Below are positions 25,526 through 36,760 of a DNA stretch of 64,000 bases, one piece after another. A program made the translations under genes and the position numbers. Origin of the DNA: Epiperipatus broadwayi (lineage: Eukaryota; Onychophora; Udeonychophora; Euonychophora; Peripatidae); NCBI GenBank assembly GCA_028023455.1, contig JAQFVV010006731.1, forward strand, positions 196,001-260,000. The letters run 5' to 3'. The first letter of the stretch is position 1. Each line of letters begins with the position of its first letter. Under the pieces are notes generated by a model. It saw nothing but the letters and a program-made list of their open reading frames with translations, had not been told where the DNA came from and did not search any database.

Positions 25526-27443
25526 TTAAAATGTTTAAAGTTTTTTTAAAAATAGCACAGGAATGCTTTTATATATTTTTCCCTCATGTAATTGGGCTGT
25601 TGAACCAGATGCTCTCTCCAAGTCAAAATTTCTATCACGTAAATTAAAAACAAATTATATTTTTGTAAAATTTAAAAGAAAATTAATTAATGGTTTATAG
25701 GTTAAAATCTTATATTTTAAATCTCAATTGGTTTCAGCTTAAAATAATTTTATTTTATTTTTGTATGATACTTGTTTCTTTTAAGGTAATTAAAAGCAAG
25801 CAAAGTTTAATTAATCTGGTTATAAAGGTATTTTAATTAAAATACTTTTGATTTATTTTAAAGCTGAGATTTAGTTTGACAATTTTTAAAATTTATTTTG
25901 TGAGATAATGCCCTGGTCAGATGTTGTTTTTCTAATTGAGATTCAGCAGGATATGGAGATTTACCCTGGTTGAAGCTTGCAATGAAAGATAGTGCAGGAG
26001 ATGATGGACATAAATATCTTTGGTTTATTTCAGATATTTATTCAGATTATTCATAGAGACTATAGTAGTCATTCAGCTTTTTTATTCTGATTGCTCAGAT
26101 TATTAAGCTAATTATTGAGGATTCATACAGATTTTCTCCTAGTGAACTACTGCATCACTGAATGATAATAGTGGACATCCAGAAGCCATGTATATAATCT
26201 ACACCATAAATAATCTCCACAACATGATGGGCTAAACCTTTCCAAAGATGAACCTCTGGAGCTCCAAAATTGTGAATTCAATCATGACCTAAGCACCTAG
26301 TCCAGAGCTGATCCTGATAGTGCTTCCATTCTCATGATCGTGCAGTGAATTAAAGCTGCGGTATAGAACTCTTTGTAAATTGAACTTTGCATGACCAACA
26401 GAACTTAATATGACCTCAAGGGTGACCTCAAGGTAACTTATTTTTCCATATTAAAATCAGGGCTAAATCTCTAATTAACTCTCTATCAAATCTCAGCTTA
26501 ATGTGACCTATTAATTTAAATATTAATGTATTTTTTGTTTTATTTATTACAATCTTAGTGACAAGACTTCCATCTTAAAATATCAGTTATTTTAGAGTGT
26601 ATGGCAAGTAATGTTTTAGATGCTATATTTTGTAATTTTGAATTCTTTTATTATCTTGCAGAGCCTGTATTGAGAATTTCTTTTATTAGCTTTTGTGTAA
26701 TTTATAGTCTTAATAACACTTGGCAGATATTAATAATTTTCTTATTACTTACCTGTCTCCTTTTGAGACATTTTGATTAATTTATTGTACCTTAGTAAAT
26801 CACCATCATTTTGCTGATTATTTCTCAATTGGAAAGGTCTGGTTTTACCAAAACTTGGGGTTTTGTTTTTCTTTTAAAATTATGTATGATGTAATATCTT
26901 CCTCTTATATTTATTCTTCTTGTAAATGTATTAACCTTGGTAATTTTAAATGTAATTATCCTTGAGTTGTCCTCCAGACAAATGACACCTCTAGTTTCAA
27001 TATACTAGAGTGTACTCATCCATGCTGATTCATTGATTCTTTATAAGGCAATTTTTTTTATATATTTTAGAAAATCTTTTGAAAAAAATTGTGATTTGTT
27101 TATTTTTTTTGTGAATTATCAGCCAAAGTAAAGTTATTTCTCCCTTGAAGAAATTCTATGAGAAGATTACTGTATCTGCCAGGATGTTTGTTATTTTCTT
27201 TTCTCTCATACATGCTTCAGTAGAACTTTAGGGTAAACTGTCGTACTTTGTTTATGATTTTAATAAACTATAAAATTATTATTATCAACTAAATAAATAT
27301 TAGAATTATATCAGCTAAGGTTTGGCCTAGATTTATTTTCTCAATTGTCTGAAGAATATTATCGAATTCTTGTTGTCTGGTTGGTGCAAACCATCACCAT
27401 CATTTTGATGTCTGTATATAAATTTTTCAGGTATGCAGTAATC
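25526..27443 (+). repeat. LTR-like repeat, copy 2
   Basis: The most complete copy, about 1.92 kb, from just after the purine tract AGGGGAGGTGG to just before TGGTGGCACCC. It aligns by eye along its length to copies 1 and 3 with scattered substitutions and short indels. Confidence 0.68.
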
Positions 27444-27755
27444 TGGTGGCACCCTCAGTGATCAAAAGCAAAAATAACCATATGGTATATAGGTATTAAA
27501 TTTTAGTGCAACCAACATATGGCTTTAAGTTTAAAACCCATGTGAGATACTGTTCAGGCAATTGGGGACCATTTCAGATGCAGGAGGCATGATTTTGTAA
27601 ATAGGAGTCAGTTTGTGCTAGTCATATTGCATGTTGTGGAAGCAGTTTGGAGTAGGGGGTTCATCTTTTTAATATGATAATAATATAAAACAGTTAAGTG
27701 GCATTTTTCTATGAAATCTATAAAAAAAGAAGAAATAAAAACAGTCTTAAATATA

Positions 27756-28733
27756 CACAATGAGGATTGCCAATTCCTCAACAAGCTTTGTGATAAATGC
27801 TTAGCCAGTGAAAGCATTTAAAATATCTGTCAAGAACCCTCCCAAAGCCCTGACCATGGTTTCATGCTTTGGCACTCCTCAGAGAGGTGCCAGGGCAGGT
27901 TCAAACACTAGATCTAAAAATATCAACCCAAAAGCCAGCATTATGGAGCTGATAGATCTTCAGCAATACCATATATTAGTAGTCTTAGCAATTTAACATC
28001 GCATAAGACTTAATGCAGAGACTGTAAATAGTCAAAATAAGAGTCATAGATCACAGGACCCTATTCTCTTAAGCTTGTAAGTTATAAACAATGAGGATTG
28101 CCAATTCCTTAAAAAAGCTTTGTGATAAATGCTTAGCTAGAGAAAGCATTTAAAATATCTCAGTCAGGAATCCTCCCAAACCCCTGACCATGGTTTTATG
28201 CTTTGGCATTCCTCAGAGAGGTGCCAGGGTGGGTTCAAACACTATATCTAAAAATATTAACCCAAATCCAGCGTTTATCTAAAAGTTATCTATTGAGTAG
28301 AAAATCTAAAATTTTCAGACACCTACATGTCTTCAAACCTAGCTATCCAACTTAAATGGCTATATGGGGCTAATAGATCTTCAGCCATACCATATATTAG
28401 TAGTCTTAGCAATATAAGATCACATAAGACTAAAGGCAGACTATAAATAGTCAAAATAAGAGTCATAGATAACTTTTAGATAAATGCTGACTTTGGGTTG
28501 GTATTTTTAGATCCAGTTTCTGAACCTACCCTGGCACCTCTCTGACGAGTACCAAAACATGAAACTATGGTCAGGGGTTTGGGAGAATCCTGGCAGAGAT
28601 ATTTTAAATGCTTTCTCTGGCTAAGCATTTATCACAAAGCTTGTTGAGGAATATGGCAATCCTCATTGTTTATAACTTACAAGCTTAAGAGAATAGGGTC
28701 ATGTGATCTATGACTCTTATTTTGTCTATTTAT
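27756..28733. mobile_element. Foldback insertion, three repeat modules, about 0.98 kb
   Basis: Interrupts the second internal segment: copy 1 reads continuously through this point (ccttaaatatagtttatc). The flanks are agtcttaaatata (27743-27755) and agtcttaaaaatata (28734-28748), a candidate target duplication. Inside are two direct copies of a module (from 27757 and 28085, containing acaatgaggattgcc, gataaatgcttag and gaccatggttt) and one inverted copy (about 28467-28675). The second and third form a stem of about 200 bp with a loop of about 180 bases. It carries no coding frame. Confidence 0.68.
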
Positions 28734-28944
28734 AGTCTTAAAAATATAGTTTATCTTTGTAACACAATAACATAAACAGTAAACAGCATTTCTTTTAAAT
28801 ATATTTTAGAATGGAAAAGTGCTAAATATTAAGATTTTTTTTAAAGCAAAATTAGACAAATAGAAATAGCATTTTTATTTGCTTTTAGATTTATTTTTGA
28901 ATAAAAATAAAAAGTTAGATATAGTGGGGATACTGTTATTTAAA

Positions 28945-29717
28945 ATGGAAGATAAAGAAAAAAGTCCTGTGTTATTCAAAAACTCTCAGATAGTAGAAAA
29001 GGAAGAGAGTGAATCATAGATGATGGCGAAAAAGATGATGAAGATAATAATAGATATGAAACAGAGTCACAAAGCCAAGATGAAAGAAATACAACAAGAG
29101 TTTCTAAAAATGAAGCAAAGTCAGAAGGATTTGATAAAGGAAAATAGAGAATTAAAACAGAGTCAACAAATAATATTGGAGGAGCTCAGAACTGAAATGA
29201 AAAGAACGAGACAGGAAGAAAATGAGAAAGTTGAGAAAAATCACATATTTATTGAAGCAATAGAGATAGAGTTGAGTAAAGCAAGTCAGGAAGTAGAAAA
29301 GGAAGCTGAGGTCATAAAATATATAGAAATTGAATTAGAACAGAATAGTGTTGAAAGGGTAGAGATTAAAATAAAGATAGAAAATGGATAGAGAGGGGAT
29401 ACAAATAGATAGTGAGGTGGACAAAGTAGAAAATCCAGAAGAAAGTTATAAGTTAAAAACTGAAAATAATGTAAAAGACTTTTCATAAGAAACTAGAAAT
29501 GAATGGATTAAAGTAACTGTTAGTTTTGAGCATAGATTTAAAACCAAGAAAAAAAGGTAGGAGAAAGATTAAGCAATATGATTTTAAAGCTGAAACAGAA
29601 GCCATTTATAGGGAAGTCTTATTTAACTCCTTTGAAAAGACTATAGAAAATGAATTCTTGTCAATTACTATCATCAATGTGGTCAGTAAGAAAATGAGAC
29701 TCTTTAAAGAAATATGA
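28945..29717 (+). pseudogene. gag-like coiled-coil reading frame, copy 2
   Basis: A diverged copy of the frame at 24450-25311. It opens MEDKEKSPVLFKNSQIVEKE, has a stop at about 29017, and continues from 29020 as MKEIQQEFLKMKQSQKDL and VEKNHIFIEAIEIELSKAS to a stop at 29391. The basic third part reads KPRKKGRRKIKQYDFKAETE and KTIENEFLSITIINVVSKKM and stops at 29717, earlier than copy 1. The breaks are not at the same sites as in copy 1, so the two decayed independently after duplication. Confidence 0.55.
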
Positions 29718-29940
29718 AGTATTGCTCCACAAAAGGGTCTTCAGATATATGAGCTAGAAAGCAGGAACCACATGACAAAGGTTAAGGAGTATAAACATAG
29801 CCTTTTAGTAGTTGGCTGGACTTTTAATGGGAATATTTTTTTATCATACATGGATTATGAGAATGGACAAATGTGTTTTAGTAAAATATTATTTTAGACA
29901 GTGCAGGATAAATGTTTGTCCAGGATTTTACAGGGGGGGG

Positions 29941-31826
29941 TAAATTTTAAAGTTTTAAATAAATAGCACAGGAATGCTTTTATATATTTTTTCTTCATGT
30001 AATTGGGCTGTTGAAGCAGATACTCTCTCTAATTCAAAATTTCTATCATGTAAATTAAAAACAAATTATATTTTTGTAAAATTTAAAAGAAAATTAATTA
30101 ATGGTTTTATATGTGCAATAATTCACATACTTATTTATAGGTTAAAATCTTATATTTTAAATCTCAATTGGTTTCAGCTTAAAATAATTTTATTTGATTT
30201 TTGTATGATACTTGTTTCTTTTAAGGTAATTAAAAGCAAGGTATTTTAATTAAAATACTTTTGATTTATTTTAAAGCTGAGATTTAGTTTGAAATTTTTT
30301 AAAAGTAATTTTGTGAGGTAGTGCCCTGGTCAGATGTTGTTTTTTTAATTGAGATTCGGCAGGAGATAGAGATTTACCCTGGTTGAAGCTTGCAATGAAA
30401 GATTGTGCAGGAGATGATGGACATAAATAACTTTGGATTATTTCAGATATTTATTCAGATTATTCATAGAGATTATAGTAGTCACTCAACTTTTTTATTC
30501 TGATTGCTCAGATTATTCAGCTAATTATTGAGGATTCATACAGATTTTCTCCTAGTGAACTACTGCATCACTGAATGATAATAGCTGACATCCAGAAGCC
30601 ATGCCTATAATCTACACCATAAAGAATCTCCACAACATGATGGGCTAAACCTTTCCAAAGATGAACCTCTGGAGCTCCAAAATTGTGAATTCAATCATGA
30701 CCTAAGCACCTAGTCCAGAGCTGATTCTGATAGTGCTTCCATTCTCAGGACCCATGAATTAAAGCTGCGATATAGGACTCTTTGTAAATTGAACTTTGTA
30801 TGACCAACAGAACTTAATACTACCTCAAGGTAACTTACCTTTCCACATTAAAATCAGGGATAAATCTCTAATTAAGTCTCTATCAAATCTCAGCTTAATC
30901 TTAAAATAAATTATCTTTATGATTGGTGACCTACTAATTTAAATATTAATGCATTTTTTGTTTTATGTATTAGAATCTTAGTGGCAAGATTTCTATCTTA
31001 AAATATTACTTATTTTATAGTGTATGGTGAGTGATATTTTATATGCTATATTTTGTAATTTTGATTATTCTTTTATTATGCTGCAGAACCTGTATCAAGA
31101 ATTCCTTTTATTAGCTTTTGTGTAATTTACAGTCTTGAAAGAAAATTGGCAGATACTAATAATTTTCTTATTACTTACCTGTGTTTTTTAGCCATTTTTG
31201 ATTAATTAGTTGTAGCTTAGTAAATCACCATCATTTGACTGATCATTTTTTTGATTGGAAAGTTCTGGATTAACTGAAACCTGGGGCCATAATATCTTCC
31301 CCTTATATTTGCCCTTCTTGTAAATGTATCAATCTTGGTAATTTTAAATGTAATTATCCATGAGCTGTCCTGTAGAAAAATGACACTTCTAGTTTCAATA
31401 TACTATAGTGTGCTCATCCATGCTGGTTTGTTGATTCTTTACAAGACAATTTTTTTTTTGTATTTTAGAAAATCTTTTGAAACAAACAAATTCTGATTTG
31501 TTTATTTTCTTTTTGTGAATTGTCCATGGAAGTAAACTTATTTCTTCCTTCAAAAAATTCTATGAGATGATTAGTGTATCTGCTGGGATGTTTGTCATTT
31601 TTTTTCTTTCATACATGCTTCACTAAAAATTTAGATTAAACTTTCATACTTTGATTTATGATTTTAATAAACTATAAAATTATTATTATCAATTTAAGAC
31701 ATTTTAGAATAATATCAGCTAACATTTGTCCTAGTTTTATTTTCTCAACTGTCTGAACAATATTATTGAGTTCTTGCTCTCCCTGGGTCTGGCTGGTGCA
31801 AACCATCATCATCATTGACTTTTGAT
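29941..31826 (+). repeat. LTR-like repeat, copy 3
   Basis: Starts just after the purine tract AGGGGGGGG (29932-29940). Similarity is lost at about 31826, after gacttttgatca, close to the 3' tail of a LINE fragment; the last 30 bases or so of the LTR are missing or diverged. Confidence 0.65.
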
Positions 31827-31852
31827 CACCATATAATTTTTTTTATTTATTT

Positions 31853-32057
31853 ATGTGATGTGATGCACATTGACTTCTCCTTATATGGAGTCAGGAATCT
31901 CTCAGCAACAATACACAGAGAAACTTGTTCGACACTATACCATCCCTTTCCATTCCCCACCCTTAGTTTTTCCATATCCAGCTCCATCCCATTTCCACAA
32001 CATAATCTTTGTCAACTCCATGATCTTTATATCTAACTCCCATTTATCTTTCCCCAT
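31853..32057 (-). pseudogene. LINE 3' fragment A (family of the 14.6-18.2 kb LINE)
   Basis: On the minus strand it encodes the last residues (MELTKIMLWKWDGAGYGK-like) and the 3' untranslated part of the same LINE family, ending in a (gcatcacatcaca)-type tail at its left edge. Only about 200 bp remain, a heavily 5'-truncated insertion. Confidence 0.75.
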
Positions 32058-32440
32058 GTGATGTGATGATGATGTGATGTACTGTGGCTTTTCCTTAAAT
32101 GAAGTCAAGAATATCTCAGCAATTATGCACAGATAAACCTGTTAGCCACATTATTTACCATTCCCCACTCTAAATTTTCCCATATTCTGCTCCATCCCAT
32201 TTCCACAACATAATATTTGTCAACTCTATAGCCTTTATATCTAAATCCCTTTTATCTTTTCCCAAACCCAGCATAAAAACTAATAATTCACTTTCTGTAT
32301 AGTCACTTTTTTCATATTTATTCTCCCATAATTTCATTATATGTACCCTTTCTGTTTTCAAGCATTTATATTCAATTAACAAATGCCTAACATTTTCTAA
32401 TCCTTCCTTACATAATTTACAAAATAAATCACTCACATTT
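32058..32440 (-). pseudogene. LINE 3' fragment B (same family), immediately adjacent
   Basis: On the minus strand, DLFCKLCKEGLENVRHLLIE through AIELTNIMLWKWDGAEYGKI stops at 32170; the 3' part runs to a tail of (ATCAC)n type at 32058-32082. It is 88 codons open and very close to the C-terminus at 17810-18072. One zinc-binding cysteine is changed (IEYKC for IECKC). It lies head-to-tail with fragment A in the same orientation. Confidence 0.82.
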
Positions 32441-32441
32441 T

Positions 32442-33500
32442 TCTATTTACAATAAACTAATTTCCTTACTAAAAATAGCATAAGACCAAGTTTAGAACCC
32501 TATGGAACTAATTTATAATAATGTCATTAATGTTGATTTCTTGTTTTCTGTCTTTTAAATAACTTTATAACTAAGAAACAAAATGGTATTAAGAAACAAA
32601 ATAGTTTCATAATCACAGAAGAAGAATTTTATGATGAACAGAGACACATGCTTTAGAAAGATCTAAATATATGTCCACAGTCTTAAGACCTCTATTTAAC
32701 AAAGATGTCTAATTATATACATAATTATTAAGAGCAACTACATTTTTTAGCAACAAAGCAATACTAATGTACAGAAATCCCTTTATGCTTATTTAAGAAA
32801 GGCATCATTTTATTCTTGACTACCATCTCAAACAGCTTAAAATAATTGAAATGATTGAAATAGGTCTCTAGTACTGATAAGCAATGGAACATCCTTTTTA
32901 TAGATTGGCATAACAATACAATTCTTTAAATACTCAGGAAACAGACCAACATTCAATAAAAAATTACACAAATAAACTGATATAAATATACACTTATTAT
33001 CTTTTAAAATTTTTGAATTTAAATTATCCACACTAGAAGATTTAACAATCAATCAAGTAAAATAACTGAGTTTCAGAAACTTCAGAACAGAAAAAGAAGC
33101 AGCAACAAAATTAAAATCCAAGCTTCCTCCTGTTGCTTATGTATAAATCAACTATTCAGCAACATATTTTTCATCACCTTTAACTTTTAATAAGTGACCG
33201 ATATTTTTAACAAAATCCAATTCAATTAGGGAATTTTTTTAATGAAAATATTAATTGTTTCCACTTCAAAGAAATATTTTTATCACAGAGGAATTCCCTA
33301 AAATAATGCAATTTCATCCTTTTAATATCACATTTAATTTCTTTATTAATCTTTTTCATATCACCATCACAATGTTTAATATTCTTTCTCAAACTAATTT
33401 TTCCAATTAATTGATCAGTAATACATAAGGATTGCTTTCTATTCTTACCTAATTTGATACAATCAGTTGCCTTAGCAATTAAAAAGATTCTGAAATTGCG
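32442..33500 (-). pseudogene. Decayed LINE reverse transcriptase of a different family (CR1/Jockey-like)
   Basis: On the minus strand the clearest frame (33052-32837) reads SSSVDNLNSKILKD, FLLNVGLFPEYLKNCIVMPI and YKKD, the RT finger region before NYRPIS. Further in, in broken frames, KTVDIYLDLSKA (about 32650-32690) is the palm FLDLSKAFD motif and GSKLGLMLFLV (about 32480-32510) corresponds to GVPQGSxLGPLLF. The FADD box is absent because fragment B abuts that side. This family differs from both other LINEs in the window. Confidence 0.68.
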
Positions 33501-36500
33501 CCAAAGCTAAATCTATAACAGAGAGTACAAAAATAATATTCCAACTCTGATTAGACAATAAATTAGGTAATTTGGCACATGGCAGATAATCAACATATGA
33601 GTATATAATTTATTGTAAGAGAAAAACAATTTCAAAAGAATTGCACAATGATTTTTAATGACTACATCAGATACACTGGACTCATAATTAAAATATTTAC
33701 TAGGACTAACAAATATAGGATCAATAATAATAATGATGATGATGATTATGATAAGACCACAGTTGGTATTCAAGCTGAAACAATTAAGATAAAAACCTCC
33801 TAGTTTAAACACTATAAACAATGATAAAAACAAAAACTACACCAACTAAAATAAGTAATAAAACTTAACCAGTTATATCATTTTTTAAAAAAAATTCAAT
33901 TTTTAAAATTCATTATATTTTTTTATTTTTTGTAATAATTTTTACAATGTGAAACTTAAGCTAAGATGAAGTCTACAAAGTCACATGATTTACTAATTGG
34001 CATCAAGAATAATAATAACATGAAGGAAGGAAAAAAATTCATACATTTTCAGAAATGGTCAAAATACAGCAATTTGCTCAAAGAAATAAAAATAATCCAA
34101 TTTCAACTTACTTCAACATCCCTACCACATTTAAGAAAAACTAATGCTAATGATTGTAAGGATTTGGATCTCATGTTTCAGAAAAATTAAAAGCTTCTTT
34201 CTCTATTACATGAACCAATAAAATGCTGGATACAGTTAAAGAACAGATCAATAACACAGTGCCATGAAAACTGCTTAAATCATTTCAAAGATTTGTTTCC
34301 TCTTGTTCTATTGTAATATCAACAATAGACAATGTCATTACTTTATATCATTTCCCACAACATCTAAATGAGGGCATTGAACAGAATGACCTATGGGATT
34401 CTATTAAAGGCAATGGATAACATCCAAATTTCAGATACTTATTAATCAAAAGTGCCAACTTTAAACCCAGGTTAGAACATTGAAGAACATTGCTCACATA
34501 TCCATTATTGAGAACTGACAATACTGCATCACTGGAATGCTTAAGAATGGATACTTTGGATATTCCTCTGGTAATTTCCAAAAAATAATGCAATCATTTG
34601 GGAAAGTTACTCTCTTCAAACACATCTTTCTTCAGGATACACCAATACCTGTAGTAGCAATAGATTTGAGTTCATAACTTCAAATATATTAAGGCACTGA
34701 TTCTAACAATATAGCAAACCAGATCCTTGATCAAGAGTTCTATATATCCTTACATATTAGAGGGTTAAAACTACAGGGTTATGCCTACCCTCAGTGAGAA
34801 CACTTTTCCATACTGTGTACAAAATATCAGCATACAACTCCAGATCAGGTTGGAGATTGAACAAAGCAACAAAGACACAAAGCTCAACTTAAAACTAGTG
34901 ACAACTACAAGTAAATATTTAGTCATTCAACATATGACACCATAATAAAGAGATCTCCCTTGGATCTCATGGCTGACATGACAGACAAAAGTCAACAAGA
35001 CAACCAAATGTGATTAGTCATTCAGATATAAGCAAAGAGACACAGCAATGCTGCAAGCCAATTAGCACCTATAATGCCATGACAAACAAATAGATCCATT
35101 TAATCACTGAACCAGAAATCATCACACAAACCAATGATCACAGGCTTAATGATGACAACATTGTCAATATAAAGATGGCAACCTGATTTACCATGCAAAA
35201 TAATCAATCGAACATGGCAAAAAGACCATGTCTAATAATAAGACATTCATGTCTAATTATGGAAACAATAATGCCATGCCACCATGCCTCTCACTAATAG
35301 CAATCCCACCAAAAATTGCTACTTCTCAAAGCAAAAAGAAAACAGTACACCACAAAAATGGAAATGAAATTCAAAATTCAAAACCAGAAGATAGCCAAGA
35401 TAAATCTACTGGGCTGAAAACAATCATCGCTCTTTAACTTCTATGGCCACAACATTCCTCACAAACAATCTAAATAATACAACAACATCCATCAACATAT
35501 ATGGATGGGGAATTCATAGCCAATGTCAAACTCAGGTTTTTATTGCTGATAAGAGGCAGCATTAAACAGTAATCTGATACAATACACTATTTAACTATAT
35601 AGGGTAGTTTTACAACACCATTCACTCTAAGCAAATGAAGATAAAAAATTACTTCATTTAACATTAAAAGTTGTATTTTCAATCTTAAAATTATACCATC
35701 TAAATCAATGGATGAACATCACTGAACTACATGTTTTGGACTGTATGAAATGAAAATTTATAGTGGCTCTAAAACTGACCCCTTAATTTAACTTAATAAG
35801 CAAGAATTCTGTGCATGTTTTAAAGATATTGCATCACTATCAGCTGGTACTTGAATAATTATTGGTTTAGCCTGCCCAATCTCATCTTTGAAGATTCTAT
35901 ATATACATTTATATGTACTAATTACCACATTATACTACCATATTTTCAGAATTAACATTATATTTGTATATATTCCCACAAGTGTAAAACTAAAGGTTAC
36001 TATTAATTCACTACTTGGATCTATATCACACTCAACAATCCTTATGGATGTTTTAACATAGACTACTCTACATTCACCTCCATGTGGTCTTACCAAAGAA
36101 TGCAGTTACACTTCAAACTACACAACATACCACTCTTATTGACCTTTGATTTTATTCACCAATATTTCCCCATTTAATTAAATTAATTATTAATGCTCTC
36201 CTTTCTCTGATAATTCTGCACAAATGATGTCACTGTGCTTCACCAGATTTCAGACCATTACCTCAGACTTCACCTACCATCATTTACCACTGAGTTTTTC
36301 TTTTCAGACACATATATAATGCTCAACAAGCTAGAAATTGTATCCACTGATTCACTCCTGACTCTAACATCAGCCACAATACATGACAATTACCACTTCC
36401 TACCCATCTTCTGGAATTGTTTGATGATATACACAAAAGAATAATTATGTTAAAGCCTATGGAACATATTCATCAATATATACATTATCTTATAAAAATC

Positions 36501-36760
36501 TACTATCAAACACGTCAGAAACGTAAAGAATACATGACCACCAAAAAGGGAATTTGTTTGCAGCAGCAACATACATGGACCCAAGATAACATCTGCTCGG
36601 CACTTGGATACTCTTTTAAGTTTAGAATCCTGATGGCAATCCAGATTAGAAGGATTAATTACAAAAAAAACATAACATGATTCATCCCTTTTGACAGCAC
36701 ATTCAGCAAAATCTTAAAATGCCTAATTGATTCACACATAACTATTGAATACTTAAAAAA
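33501..36760. other. Unassigned, possibly decayed transposon DNA
   Basis: Composition is somewhat less AT-rich than the flanks and several 60-90-codon frames occur (33966-34190 plus, 34348-34593 minus, 35228-35437 plus, 36235-36680 plus), none with firm motifs. The 36235 frame contains QISDHYLRLHLPS, which faintly resembles the SDH ending of LINE endonucleases. A short (GAT)n run is at about 33725-33750. I do not assign a gene. Confidence 0.35.

Larger units (their letters stand above)
22104..31826 (+). mobile_element. Tandem LTR-like / gag-like array (LTR-int-LTR-int-LTR)
   Basis: Three copies of a roughly 1.9-kb repeat (22104-23955, 25526-27443, 29941-31826) alternate with two copies of an internal segment of about 1.6-2.5 kb that contains only gag-like coiled-coil frames. 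Purine-rich tracts (25515-25525 and 29932-29940) sit exactly before the second and third repeats. TGGTGGCA with CAGTGATC lies just after the first and second repeats (TGG at 23956 and 27444), where a primer binding site is expected. No protease, RT, RNase H or integrase is seen, so it would depend on another element. Such tandem forms are known to arise by recombination between LTRs. Confidence 0.68.

Noticed and set aside
36235-36680. Possible LINE endonuclease end (QISDHYL)
   Set aside because: Only a weak single-motif resemblance; no other endonuclease motifs could be placed upstream in order.
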